This document shows, in pieces, positions 22,380 to 34,302 of a stretch of 64,000 bases of DNA. The position numbers and the translations under genes are program-made. Origin of the DNA: Cryptomeria japonica (lineage: Eukaryota; Streptophyta; Pinopsida; Cupressales; Cupressaceae). The stretch lies in NCBI RefSeq assembly GCF_030272615.1, contig NC_081413.1, forward strand, positions 101,392,239 to 101,456,238, in the 5' to 3' direction. Numbering within the stretch: position 1 is the stretch's first letter; every line of letters starts with the position of its first letter. The notes beneath the pieces are model-generated. The model searched no databases and was not told where the DNA came from. It saw nothing but the letters and a program-made list of their open reading frames with translations.

Positions 22380-25040
22380 GTTATATATATGATATGCAAT
22401 TTTTTGGCGGTGATCTATTATGCTTTGTTTTCCCTGTATGTTGTATGATATTATGTGTTAGGCGATGCATGTCTATAAGATTTATAAATGATTGTTTATG
22501 AATACAATGGTTTCTACATGATTTATGATGTGGTGATTAATGAATTTTTTCTACATTATTTATAAATGAGGTTTATGAATGACTGACATTAACACTATAC
22601 AAATGCAATTTACACTATATGGATGCAACTTAAAACTATATGGATGCAACTTTTGTTTTTGTATGATAATGCCAGAATATTCTTTAAACTCGGATGTACG
22701 TTAAAGAAATGTTAGTAAGATGAAAGAAAGAAGAGATTGATGAAAGAATAATGTTAGATGACAGAAAATGATTTAGAAAGAGATGAGAAATCAGCAAACT
22801 ATCAATAAACAGATGAGATGAGAATGAGAATGATTGATTCACGAACCTGTGTCATTATTTATTGGGCAATATATATTCATCATTGAACCTTATTATTGAG
22901 CAATGGAGCTTAGCACATCAGGGTATAAGGAACCAAGATGTAAAGATATCTAATTGAAGAAACAAACACATAGAAGACAAGGAGTGAAACCCTCCATTCT
23001 AGGAAATACACTAGGGGTCAAGGTATGTGTGGCATTCACAAGCGAATTCTCCTATCACAGACACACACTAGAGCAATTTCCCTAGAACTTCATTGGTTCA
23101 CACCGCAAACAACAAACAAAGAAAAGATAATACCCATCATGGCTCCTCTAGTCACTTGTGGACATCCTTGAGTAGCATAGGAACATGATATGTCACCAAA
23201 TGATAAAAGATAAAGACTGACCTAGACAAAATTCAGCAGCTATACCGATCTAGTGCCTTCGTTCTCAGTTGCTTGATGTTATAGTTGATAATGTCTGATC
23301 TCAAAAAGTTGCAAACTTCATTTAAGACTGACCTGTCTGATTTCGAGTGTATCCTCTTCTGTTTAAGACAAGATAATGATCACTTGATATGGATATGATA
23401 CGATTGATAAGACAGTTTGATCAGTTGATTGGAGATGTTTGACTGGATAGTTGTATCCTTTGTTAACTTCGTGCAAAGTGTTTGCTAGATATCTGCTAGG
23501 GTGTTTGATTCTTTCGAGACATTTTATTGCAAGTTTTTTGATTGATCTTTGATTGTTTTTGGATTTTGTGGATTGATATTTGAATGTTTTTGGATATTTT
23601 TCAGGACCTTTTTCTAAATGTTTTTGGTTGATTTTTCAGGACATTTACTTAATTTTTTGGTTGATTTTTTTAAGATCGTATTTGAATGTTTTTTATATTT
23701 TTAAAAGATTTCCCAATATTTTTTTGAATTTTGTTTTGTGTTTTTCCAATGTTTTTGAATTTTGTGTGTTTTTCCAATGTTTTTGGATTTTATGTTTTCT
23801 CACTATTTTTGGATTTTATGTTATTTCACTGTTTTTGGATTTTTTCAGGATCGTATATGCTTTTTAGGATTTTTTCAGGACTTTATATGATTTTTAGGAT
23901 TTTTTTAGGTATGCCCCCCATGTGCAGACCTATATGATATGCTAATCTGTAGAATGCATGTGGAGACAATGAATTTTTGACATGACCTATGTTAATGCAA
24001 TATGCTTGATGAAGATGCATTTCCTATTTGAACAGGGATGACTGTGTTTCTTTAGCATTTCGTAATACACCAATTGAATTGGAGGTACAAAACATTTAAT
24101 AGATAAGTGGTCAATCAATCCTTAAGGTCCCTTGGAACATCCAAATTAACATACTTAGTGACTAGATTTTACCAATGAAGACATGGAAAACTTACCCATT
24201 GGTTCTTGAAACTTTGATCTTCTTTTGCCCCATGTGTGTGCAAATGAGTTAATTCCCACTCTTGTGTTCACTAAAGATCCTTAGCATCCTATATGACTAG
24301 CTACATGGATTATACTAACTTCAAAAGCATCCTGAATAGAGCCTCGCTACCAGCAAGCTTTTAGAGCTCTGACAAGGTTATAGACTGTAATTTCTCAAAT
24401 ATTGCTCCATTGCTAGCAGGCGTCCATAGCCCTGATGGAGTTATTCACATGTTCCCATAGTCAAGCTTTTTGTCACACTTTGTATGTGTGATATTTCAGT
24501 TATATATCATTGCTCTTTTATCTTGAGATGAATATTTGGCATAGCATTTTGTCTTTTATATTTTCTTTCCTTGACTTGTAAGTAATGAAACCTACTTGGG
24601 TGTGACAATTACAATGGTGTAGAAGTAGAATTTTAGATTTTTCACTAGTCATATGTTCAACTAGGTGTCTGGAATGAATTAGAGATTTTGTTAATGTGTT
24701 TGAGATATAGCAATTGATAGATTTTGGGTTAACAAGTCTCAAATAGTGAAATCACTACCCAACCAAAAGTAAAGCATCATCACAGGGTAATGTTGAAAAT
24801 GAATGACCTTAGGACCTCAAACACTTCATGTCTAAATATCTAAGAAAGGAGACAACCCTTATTTCTCTTGAATTCAAACAAATGATAAACTTGGGTAGTT
24901 GCCTTGTTTTATTGATGCTGCTAAATGGTAATGCAGAAATTTTGTGAATGTGATGCATTTGAAAAGGAAACTATATGTGATGCAGGGATTTGAATAAAAT
25001 GAGGTGCAATGCAGAAAGAAAACCTAAACTAACCCAGCCC
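22380..25040. other. Non-coding 3' region of the Tat-type element
   Basis: No gene is seen between the antisense PMD gene and the end of integrase. T-rich degenerate repeats built on TTTTTGGATTTT and TTTTTCAGGA occupy about 23520-23910; their F-rich translations are not credible proteins. The rest is AT-rich. I place it in the long 3' region of the gypsy element by position only. Confidence 0.5.
23520..23910 (+). repeat. T-rich degenerate tandem repeats
   Basis: Words such as TGTTTTTGGATTTT, TTTTTCAGGAC and TTTTTCCAATG recur about every 25-40 bases. Low-complexity sequence with no apparent coding role. Confidence 0.7.
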
Positions 25041-26110
25041 TTAGATATAATATCCTTTAAGGTGCATGTTGTTCATAGGGTCAAGGAGTGGATCTCCCTC
25101 CATGGTAGCCAAATTGTATGCTCCATTTCCTGTAATCCTTGTTATGATAAAAGGACCTAGCCAGTTAGGTTCAAACTTCCCTGGCTTTTCTCGTTCCACT
25201 AGGTTCCTTTGGTTCTCCTTGAGAACTAGATCTCCCACTTCAAAATTCCTTTGGCGTACTCGTTTATTGTAACTCCTTCTCAATTTGTTATGGTAACCTT
25301 GCAAATGATTTAAAGCAGTTTGTCTCTTTTCATCGAGCATTTCAAGCTCTTGTAATCTTGCAACCCGATAGTCTTCCTCTAATATGATGTGTTTTAAGGA
25401 GACTTTTAAAGCCGGTAGTTCTATTTCAATAGGTAGTATTGATTCTGTGCCATAGACCAATGGATATGGTGTTGCTCATGTAAGGGTGCGTACTCCTGTT
25501 CTATAAGCCCAAAGGGTAGGATTTAATTGGAGATGTCAGTCTCGTCCTACATCAGTGACAACTTTCTTTGGCATCTTTAATATTGTCTCGTTTGTTACCT
25601 CTCCTTGTCCATTGCTTTGTGGATAATAGGGTGTTGCAAATCTCTGTTGTATTTGAAATTTTTCACACAATTCTCTCATTTCTTGATTTTTGAATGGACG
25701 TCCATTGTTAGTCACTATGTACATTGGAATCCTGTATCGGCAGATAATGTAATTAAGCATGAATTTTTCTATTTGCTTACTAGTGGTGTATGTAAGAGAG
25801 ATTGCCTCTACCCATTTAGTAAAATACTCAATAGCCATTAAGATGAATTTGTGCCCATTGAAAGAAGTAGGATTAACTTTACCAACTAGATCCAACCCCC
25901 ATTGTGAAAATGACCATGGTGATGTAATAGGTTGAAGATCTCGTGTCGATGCATGAATGAGGTCTCCATGCATTTGACATTGTTTATATTTTTGTACATA
26001 TTTATTGGCATCATTTTCCATAGTTGGCCAATAGTATCCAGTTCTTAACAATTTCTTTGATAGTGGCGGGCCACTTTGATGTGCCCCACAAATTCCATTA
26101 TGTACCTCCT
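25041..26110 (-). pseudogene. Integrase of the Tat-type element, degenerate
   Basis: Integrase inserts element cDNA into the host genome. Reading leftward, an HHCC-like zinc region (HNGICGAH, then KYKQCQMHG, where the first Cys is Tyr) is followed by the catalytic core: WGLDLVG supplies the first Asp, IVTNNGRPF has Asn in place of the second catalytic Asp, and NGQGEVTNE supplies the Glu. After a short break (25461-25535) the C-terminal domain follows at 25460-25041, with VYGTESILPIEIELPAL, VGDLVLKE and FEPNWLGPFII and no chromodomain, as expected for Tat rather than chromovirus elements. The Asp-to-Asn change alone would abolish catalysis. Confidence 0.85.
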
Positions 26111-26126
26111 TTAGGGCAAGTTGTGT

Positions 26127-26799
26127 TTATTCTTCATCAAGACATTGGAGAAGAGTTCCATCAAAGCCCTTTCTATACAATGTGTCAGCAATAATAGTGT
26201 GTTTGGACGCCTGACAAATAAGAGTTTTCTTTTGATTTCTAAACAAATCAGGAGACATATATTGAGTATGTAAGTATGTGTATATCTCATTATACCATGG
26301 GGATTCAGTACCCACAATTACACATATATATTCTAATGAGGGAATCTCATATGTCGGTATCATCAATTGTTCTACAATAAACTCAAACTGAGTTTCATTA
26401 TTAGGCATATTTAGTAGACACCCTATTGTAGCCATGGTGTCGGCTGCCTTGTTCTATATCCTTGGAATTTGTTCAAAAGTGATGTTATTGAAATGCTCTT
26501 TATAATCTTCTATCATTTGTTTCTAAGGCAAAGGTTTATCATATTTTGTGTTATAGTCATCATTGACTTGATTTACAATCAGTTGTGAGTTACCATAGAC
26601 TTTTAATTCTTTTATCCTCCATTGTACAGCGGTACAAAGTCCTGTGATGAGAGCTTCATATTTAGCAATAGTGTTCGTACAGGGAAAATTTATTTTGAAT
26701 GACTTAGGGATAGAATCACCTTGAGGGTGATGAAAGGAATCCCAGCTCCAGCTCCATGATTTGTATAGGACCCATCAAAGTATAATTTCCACATGGTGG
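26127..26799 (-). pseudogene. Archaeal-type (second) RNase H plus linker
   Basis: WKLYFDGSYTNHGAGAGI near 26795-26740 starts the second RNase H that defines Tat-lineage polyproteins. KYEALITGL follows as the Glu motif. VYGNSQLIVNQV has Asn where Asp is expected, and NKAADTMATIG is the final Asp motif. A linker (26435-26127) with RKGFDGTLLQCL leads into integrase. Stops lie between the blocks, for example near 26525. Confidence 0.75.
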
Positions 26800-27511
26800 A
26801 TGTTGTTAATGTAAACACAGATTCATCAGGAAAGTCTATTTGTAGTTGATGACTATCTTGCAAGGGAGCCTCTGCTAACTGATCTGCTATAATTTTCCCT
26901 TTGATTGCCTTTCTGTCCACATACTCTATATCAAACTCACTTAAAATCATGACCCACTTAGCCAATCTTCTAGTCAATGTTGCTCTACTTAACAAATATT
27001 TGAGTGGATCAAAACATGCGAGGAGTTGGACTTTGTGACTCAGCATATAATGTCTAAGTTTCTGAGATGCAAAGATCACTGCTAGACATCCTTGTTCTAT
27101 AGGAGTGTAATTAAGCTCATATCCAATTAGGGTTCTACTTATATAGTAGATTTCTCTCTCCTTTCCTTGATCATCATGTTGTGCTAACAAGGCTCCTAAA
27201 GATGAGTTTGTTGCTGATATATATAGTAATAGGGGCTTTCCTTGAGTAGGTGGAAATAATACTAGAGTATTCAGAAGATAATCTTTTAAATCTTGAAAAG
27301 CTTCTTAGCATTGTTCTGTCCATTTGAAAGTGACTCCTTTTCTGATTAAATATTGAAATGGATGACATTTATCTACTAGTTGTGTTATGAACCTTCTTAT
27401 AGACTGTAGTCTTCCTTGTAACACTCTTAACTGCTTAAGTGTTGATGGAGGTTGCATATCCATGATTGCTTTGACCTTTGCAGGATCTACTTCAATTCCT
27501 TTGTTAGACAC
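26800..27511 (-). pseudogene. RT connection and first RNase H
   Basis: The block 27511-27305 contains GIEVDPAKVKAIMDMQPPSTLKQLR in outline, the usual sequence after the RT palm. The block 27190-26800 carries YYISRTLIGYELNYTPIEQ, LRHYMLSHKVQLL and AKWVMILSEFDIEYV, the gypsy RNase H pattern. Stops separate the blocks. Confidence 0.8.
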
Positions 27512-27589
27512 AATAAATCCTAAAATTTTGCCTATTGTTACACCAAATACACACTTTTTGGGGTTTAACCTGACATTGTACTGCTCTAA

Positions 27590-28585
27590 TCAATCAAATA
27601 TCTTTGCAAGGACTTCAAGGTGACCTTCTCTTGTTTGTGATTTAGCCAGTAGATCATCCACATAGTCTTCCATGATATTGTGGATCATGTCATTAAATAG
27701 TGTCATCATAACCCTTTGATATGTTTCTCCTACATTTTTAAGACCAAATGGCATGACGTTCAAGTAGTATGTTCCCCATGGATAGGTAAATGTCATCTTG
27801 TGTTGATCTTCTGGTGCAATCTTGATCTGGTTATATCGTGAGAAGCCATCCATTAATGAAAGCATTTCATTCCCAACAGTTAAGTCAACTATCATGTCTA
27901 TGTTGGGTAATGGGAAATCATCCTTAGGACATGATTTGTTTAGATCTTGTAAGTTGGTACATATTCTTATGCCCCTAGTGAGATTAGTCATAGGCACCAG
28001 ATTGGATATCCATTTTGCATAGTCAATAGGTCGAATGAAGCCCACATCCAGAAGCTTTTGGAGTTCTATTTTGACCAGTAATGCAATATATGGATGCATC
28101 TTTCTTAGCTTTTGTTTGTACGGTTTAATTCATGGTAGCAATGGTAAATGATGTAACACCAATTCTGGATCTAGGCCTGGCATATTCGCATAAGACCAAG
28201 CAAAAATGATAGGACATTGTTTGAAAAACTGTATGAATTTATCCTTTTCTTCCTCGTTTAATGATTTTGCTAAGTGGATATTATGTACAACTTCTCGTTC
28301 TGCTATATTGACTTCTTCAATTTCTTCCATGAGTAATGTTGAATTCTCTTTTTCAATAGGGAGGTTGTCTAACTCACTCTTGCCATTGCGATCACTTTGA
28401 TCCATATCTTCTGTCACAGAGGCACTTGCCTCTCCAAAGTATGTTGTTCTATCCAGGTCTACAAAAAATCTTGCCTTGTGATCACCTTGTGGAAACCCTT
28501 CTCTGACACCAAGGAATTGTGCAATATCTTCATCGTTCTCAAACCAATCTAGAGTTGGTTTTCCTTCTCGTCCCCAATAAATCAA
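27590..28585 (-). pseudogene. Reverse transcriptase of the Tat-type element
   Basis: This domain copies element RNA into DNA. An acidic linker and N-terminal region at 28585-28130 (FAWSYANMPGLDPELVLHHL) is followed by the palm at 28099-27590: GIRICTNLQDLNKSCPKDDF, LMDGFSRYNQI, NVMPFGLKNVGETYQRVM and the catalytic box YVDDLLAKS. All main motifs are present, but in-frame stops lie between 28130 and 28099 and after 27590. Confidence 0.88.
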
Positions 28586-28618
28586 ATGTGAGTGTACAAG
28601 GGGTAATTCATTGCTCCC

Positions 28619-29670
28619 TTATGTTGTAATAGATTCTGATAACATGCATACCTGGTTATTTGAGTGACCTGATATATTTTCATCATTGATAGGCGATTTG
28701 TGGTCCTCTATCATGTCTATTATTTGTGGGTTGGAATCATGATCAGATAGGAATTCATAGTCGTGAGAATCTGTCTCACTTTCTATGTATCTTTCAGTTT
28801 TTGAGGTTGTATCACTTATCTTCTCTTGTTCTTGCATATGATTTTGTTGTATAATTGTAGGCCTCCTTTGTATGGGGGTTACCCTTATTAAGCCTGGTAT
28901 AAGTCATTGTAGTCTTTCTTCATCTAATTCATTAGGTGTAGCTTGAGTTGTTTCTCTTGGCAAAAGTATTGACAACAACCAAAGATTAGGCTCATTTACT
29001 GGTGCTAAGCCTGTGTCTGTTACCATATTTGCTTGTGCGGATGTTTCAGATATTGTATTGTTGGGTGACTCGGTGCTAGGTTCTTGTAGAAGTTGTCTCA
29101 TATCTTCACCATCTGATTACGTGCTAGGAGATGTTGGTACGGTCTTTCTTGTCTGAGATGAAGAAGGAAATGCTCATGTTGACAACTGACTTTGAGATAT
29201 GTACTCTGACAGTAGCCTTGGTCTATTCAGTATATCTAGTGTATGTTGTCTTGCTTCTGTTATATCTGGAACATGTTTATATCCTAACCCTTGATTATTT
29301 GGATTTTTTTGTTTGGTACAACAGGTTCTAATCTTCCTTGCTTTTGTAATCCCAAGCCTATGGTACCATCATACCCATGTTTTTGTAGCATCTTGAATCA
29401 GTTGCCATATTGATCTAAAGGTAACCTGGGTATTGTCATGTCATCTTCTTCTTTGTATATCCAGTGATTAACATCTTCATTTAGAGATTCTTCTTGTAAA
29501 TCTCCCCACCTAATGAAAGAGAATGAATCTGAGTATCTTACTATTTCTTTTCCTTTGTCTTGTTTCATTACTATGTTTTGAGGCTTCCCAAAAGACCTAG
29601 GAGAAAGAGATAACTATTTTCCATTTGAGGTATTTGAAATAGAGTATTCCCCACAACCAACATCCTTAAT
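28619..29670 (-). pseudogene. Protease-RT spacer of the Tat-type polyprotein
   Basis: Several broken frames in the pol direction (for example 28837-28619 and 29101-28904) are rich in S, T, E and D with no conserved motif. They are best read as the variable spacer between protease and reverse transcriptase. Confidence 0.5.
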
Positions 29671-30168
29671 CTACAAAGAAGATGTTGTAGGCACATTCTT
29701 TTGTATTTCTATGATCGTTAATGACTCCATTTTTGTAGTGAGGGGTGCTGCTTGATTAATGGGTACCTGGTTATCTATACTTGCCTTTAAGTGATTACAT
29801 TGTTGGAATGGATTTGGATCGCCCTTTATGGTGATTTTAATGCCATTACACAGGAATTGAACACATTGGTGAAATGTTGATGGTACAACTTGCATGGTAT
29901 GAATCCATGGGCGGCCCAATAACATTGTGTACCCCAGTTCTCTGTCCAACACTTGGAAAGTAACCTTTGTTGTTATAGGTCCTATTTGTGTTGGTAGCGT
30001 AACTATGCCTTTTGAAGGACGCTCTTCATCATCATATACTTTGATATTCATTCTTGTTGAAGGATCAATGTGAAGCTCAGAATATCCCAATGCATTAACC
30101 AACTTTAATGTATAGATGTGGAGACCAGCTCCTCCATCTATAAGTACTCATTTGATTCTTCTCTTATG
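29671..30168 (-). pseudogene. Retropepsin-like protease of the Tat-type element
   Basis: On the minus strand VLIDGGAGLHI (near 30146-30114) fits the catalytic Asp loop of gypsy aspartic proteases, preceded by a TGA. LVNALGYSELHI, then FQVLDRELGYTMLLGRPWIH (about 29975-29900) completes the fold, with LLGRPW as the conserved late motif. The open part is 143 codons (30102-29671), and its tail is variable. Confidence 0.8.
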
Positions 30169-30273
30169 TATGTAAGCTTCTATATCTAGTAGGTCATTAT
30201 GGAGAAGTCTATCGTTGGGAATATCTTGTTCTATGAATGCAATACAGGTACCATTAGCCAAATTCCCTACCAT
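30169..30273 (-). pseudogene. gag/protease junction, left part
   Basis: MVGNLANGTCIAF and EQDIPNDRLLHNDLL can be read here on the minus strand, in the frame of the protease. The frame is cut off on the right by the inserted LTR fragment and picks up again at 30727. Confidence 0.6.
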
Positions 30274-30726
30274 GGATTGGATTAATTAGCGATTAATTAG
30301 CTAATTAAATAATTTAAAGAAACTATTTAATTATTTAGAAATTGAATTTAATTAAATAATAAAGATTATTTAAATTAAAGGAATTAAATAATAAATATTT
30401 AATTAATATTTAGAAAAGGGTTAATGTTTAATTGAATAGAGATAGAGATAGAAATTGAAAATGAATTTATTTAAATAATAAAGATTACTTAAGTTGAGGA
30501 TTAATAATCATAATTAACTAAATAATAAATATTTAATTAACATTAGAAAATGGTTTAAATGATTAAATGATGATAGAATTAAAATAGAATAATTAGTAAG
30601 ATGAAGAAAAAATATGAAATTAGAAGAATAAGATTAATTAACTTAATTAAAAAATTAAAGAATTATTTAACTAATTAGAGGAATAATTAGTACATGATCA
30701 ATGAGACATTTTTAGGTGTCTACATA
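30274..30726 (-). repeat. LTR fragment inserted in gypsy coding sequence
   Basis: 30290-30724 is nearly identical to 12293-12736, the inner (U3) end of the Tat-type LTR, and likewise starts TGTAGACACC on the minus strand. Coding sequence of the gypsy element lies on both sides. TACCAT occurs at 30268-30273 and 30727-30732 and may be a target duplication. Only about a third of the LTR is present, so it is a truncated or internally deleted copy. Confidence 0.75.
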
Positions 30727-30835
30727 TACCATAAGCTCTTCTAGGTCCCATGAATCTAGAAATACATTCCTTTGATGCTACATGCTTCAAAAAGGTGTCA
30801 CGATCCTTGACGAATGAAACTAGATTTTATTGTGT
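30727..30835 (-). pseudogene. gag/protease junction, right part
   Basis: The minus strand reads FVKDRDTFLKHVASKE followed by FMGPRRAYG, a coherent protein segment that continues the frame interrupted by the LTR fragment. A stop lies just upstream, near 30838. Beyond that the element is not recognisable. Confidence 0.6.
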
Positions 30836-31226
30836 TATTCCTAGTAACATATGTAGAAGTGAATTATTCCTTTGTACTAATCAAAATCTCTAAAAAAATA
30901 TAAGGTAACATTATAGTATTAGTTTAGAACATGTAATCCCAACCCTAAAGTGAAATATAAAAGTGTGGTGAAATATAATAGGTCCTATGATGGTTGGAAT
31001 GATGTTGAAAACCTACCAACAAACAAACAAAGTAAAATAAAATATTTTTGGGTGATGCAAGATTACTTTTATACCTTGGTATGCTTGTTTCAATGAAGTC
31101 AAGAAGGATTCAATAATGATTGGTTACTTTATGCATATTGATATCCTTTTCGAATATCTAAATAAAATTTACATTAACATTTTTTTTTAATTCAACATGC
31201 ACCTAACTAGTATTCTGTGTGAACAT
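30836..31226. other. AT-rich DNA
   Basis: No recognisable gene or element end. It may be decayed upstream parts of the gypsy element. Confidence 0.4.
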
Positions 31227-31628
31227 CAAAGTGGAGGAAAAACCTAGTGGTGAAAATTTTACACCATTCCCCTTTCTCTTATATTTTGGATCCACTTTGA
31301 TTAGAGTATCATAAATATAATATTTAGATTACAAGTGACATAATTGTTTACCAAAATTGGCTCATGGTATCACATATCCTAATTCCTTCATCATTGATCC
31401 TCACATTCACATTATTCATCTCTAGGCCTATCTATCACCACCTTATATCATATCTACAAGTATAGACTTGAATCAAGTCACTTTTTCAAGTGCTCATCTA
31501 AACCCCTTTATTTTTTTAAATTTGAAATTCAAAATCCCACCTCACCAATAGGATTTTAATAGCCATTATGACCTCACTTAGTACATGTTATGTTGATTTG
31601 TATGCTTAATTGTTATATTTAAGTACAT
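31227..31628 (+). repeat. Repeat A, first copy
   Basis: Starts CAAAGTGGAGGAAAAA and matches 32544-32930 over its whole length with scattered changes. Not coding. With repeat B (31660-32537) it forms a unit that is duplicated in this region. Confidence 0.85.
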
Positions 31629-31659
31629 GTTTTCACTAATTGAAAAAACACATTAGGTA

Positions 31660-32537
31660 CATCTAGATTTTAATTTACAAATAGAATATGAATAATTTAT
31701 TATATAATAAAATACACCATCCTAGGTTCATTACATATTTGTTGGTTGTCCTTAATCAGTTTTCTTAAAGCCATAAAATTTAGTTTATTAAGCATGTGAC
31801 CAAGAAGAACATGACTCACCCAATTTCAAATCTTCTTTAAATGTTGTTTACAAACACCACCTATCCTTACAACTAGTTACCAAAGATTGAAGCAAATCTT
31901 AGAAGGGAACCTCTTGTAATTTCTAATATGTGGAAATTAGTTCAACTCCACATAGGACATTGAGCTTGCACATGCAAGTTTAAACAAAAATATATTTCTT
32001 ATATTTTATAGGTTAATGAGCATAAACTTCCAAAATTCTGAAGTGAGAACATAATATTCTATCTCACTAGTAGCACAAACAACCAAAATGTTTAAAAAAT
32101 TGTAATGTTTTGATCTAAGCATGGAGGGTTTAATCGAAGCAAGGAGATTTGATTTAAACGAGGAGGTTGTGTCTAAGAATGAAGGGTCTAATCTTAGCAA
32201 TATGGTTTCACTCAAACCTAATCTAACCCCCTCTTAGATGAAACAATTTCATGTGGTGATTTTTATGGTAGCCTGAGGCCTCTTTCCCTCCTATGCACAT
32301 GTTAAAGAAATACCAATTGATGTATTTAAGGGGGACAAATAAACTTATAGAAAAAATAAAATGTTATAGATATGTGGCTCTTGTTGTTAGAATTTCCAAA
32401 AAAATATAGCGTGTATTACATTTTGGAATATTATACTTTTTTATAAAAAAAAAATTTAATCAACATAGGTCCATTAAAAATTAACCTCTATTTGGGACAC
32501 TAGGATAAATAATAAACTCAATTAGAAAAATCTCAAA
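31660..32537 (+). repeat. Repeat B, first copy
   Basis: Starts CATCTAGATTTTAATTT and matches 34303-35167 with small indels. No gene is visible; both copies share the same stops and homopolymers. Confidence 0.85.
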
Positions 32538-32543
32538 AAATCT

Positions 32544-32930
32544 CAAAGTGGAGGAAAAATCTAATGGTGAAAATTTCACACCATTCCCTTTTTCCAATAT
32601 ATTTTGGATCCACTTTGATTAGAGTATCATAAATATAAAAATTATATTACAAGTGCCATAGTTATTTATCAAAATCGGTTCATGACATCCCATATCCTAA
32701 TCCTTTCATCTTTGGTCCTCACATTCACATTTTTCATCTCTTTATCACCACCTTATATCATATCTACAAGTATAGACTTGACTCAAGTCAATTTTTCAAG
32801 TGCTCATCTAAACCCCTTAACTTTTGAAATTCATAATTCAAAAACCCACTTGATCAATAGGGTTTCCATTGTGACCTCACTTAGTACATGTTATGTGTTT
32901 TGTATGCTTGATTGTTATATTTAAGTACAT
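32544..32930 (+). repeat. Repeat A, second copy
   Basis: Second copy of 31227-31628. It ends exactly where the 1.37-kb insertion begins. Confidence 0.85.
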
Positions 32931-34302
32931 CTAATGGGCTCTAGAATTGACCCTATTTCATTTCATATTCCACAAGATATTTTATATGTTTCTAATACTT
33001 TGTACTAAAATTTGTTAATACCGTTTAAGTTTAATAGATGATATATGTCCTATGACAAATGCATGTGTCTTGTAAATATTTATGGATGATGTGATCTCAT
33101 GATGTTATAAATGGTATTAATCTGGATGAATGCTTGTTTTTGAGATACTAACTTGTAATAAAAAGTCCAATTACTGACCCATAACCAAATAAAAATACCT
33201 ATGATATGGTGTCCCTGCAAGTCACAAGGCAATAGTTTAGGAGATGCAAATGGAATGTAATTGTCAAGACTAGGAGCAGTCGAAGGTTCTTTCTATTGAT
33301 GTTGACATTAGAGAATAAATGTGCTCAAAGGAGAATGAGGAACTTGTGGGATAATGAAATATGGTTCATAATGACATTTATTTGTCTTACACATTTCCTA
33401 TCTTTTCTATTCTTCAGTTGTAATAAGAGTTTGATTAAAACTGTGGCTCCTATTGGTTAGATTGTTATTTCAAGTTATGTAGGAGAGTAAGTCATCCTCA
33501 TTTTCATGGAGGATTGATATATGTTAGTAAGTTATTTTAAAAGTATCAAGTAACCCACTAACATGATCATGTATAAAGTTCAAATCTTATCAGAGTTTGG
33601 GGTTACGAAGAATATATCAATCATTTGTAGTTACTAGATTTTGTTAGTTTTTCTTGTAAATCTAGTGAAGTTGTTATTATCAATTTTGTATCCATTTTGA
33701 ATATTGAATAAAAGATGGAATTTTGACAATATTCTAAGTTAGATCAAGCATTGTGATCAGATGTTACTAAATTCAAGCAAGGGTCACTTGAGGTATTGTA
33801 ATCTTCTATACAATATAGATTAGGAATGTTAATGTTAGTTGATTTGTTAGTTGTTGTGATAGATTAATTATTATGTTTATTTATTTTGAGTTAAATTGAC
33901 ATAATCAGTTAACAACATCGTTAGAATAAGCTTGTGTCTTAAGTTGCAACATAGTTATAGTTTTGCATCATCCAAAACCATTATTGTGTAGATAGGTTCA
34001 CATTCAACATTATTTACATTTTGTTTTAGTTTGTTGAAATTAGTTAGTTTCCTATACACAATTCATAGACAACTCAGGTTGCACTTAGTTGCACATCTAG
34101 TGCCAACATAATCCAAGAAGACACATCCCTAGTCAATAATTAAATGAACCTTTCTAAGGCAATAGGCTACTTGATAAGGGATTCGTTGAGCCATAAGCAT
34201 AGATTTTTTTGCATAAACCTATTGCACTTAGTAGAAGTCAGTCAACATCCATTCACTCAATCAAAAAATTACATGAGGAAAAATGTATAACTTCATTAGA
34301 TG
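32928..34302. mobile_element. Unidentified 1.37-kb insertion between repeat copies A' and B'
   Basis: In the first unit, A and B are separated by only about 31 bases; in the second, 1.37 kb lies between them. The ends are CATCTAATG (32928-32936) and CATTAGATG (34294-34302), exact inverted repeats of 9 bases. No open frame of note is present. It could be a small non-autonomous DNA transposon, or a solo LTR with coincidental ends. Confidence 0.45.

Larger units (their letters stand above)
11361..30835 (-). mobile_element. Ty3/gypsy Tat-type element, 5' truncated, with nested insertions
   Basis: Read on the minus strand, the order is: protease (about 30150-29671), reverse transcriptase (28190-27590), RNase H, a second archaeal-type RNase H, integrase (26110-25041), a long non-pol 3' region, polypurine tract and 3' LTR (12736-11361). 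A second RNase H before integrase is the hallmark of the plant Tat lineage, whose members often also carry an extra antisense ORF in the 3' region; one is seen here (20409-22347). The copia-type element at 12819-19642 sits 82 bases inside the polypurine tract, and an LTR fragment interrupts the gag/protease junction at 30274-30726. The gag start and 5' LTR are not recognisable. Stops throughout show the copy is dead. That 11361-12736 belongs to the same element as the pol genes is inferred from order and orientation. Confidence 0.7.

Noticed and set aside
23580-23937. F-rich frames resembling a membrane protein
   Set aside because: T-rich degenerate repeat; no start context, no family motif.
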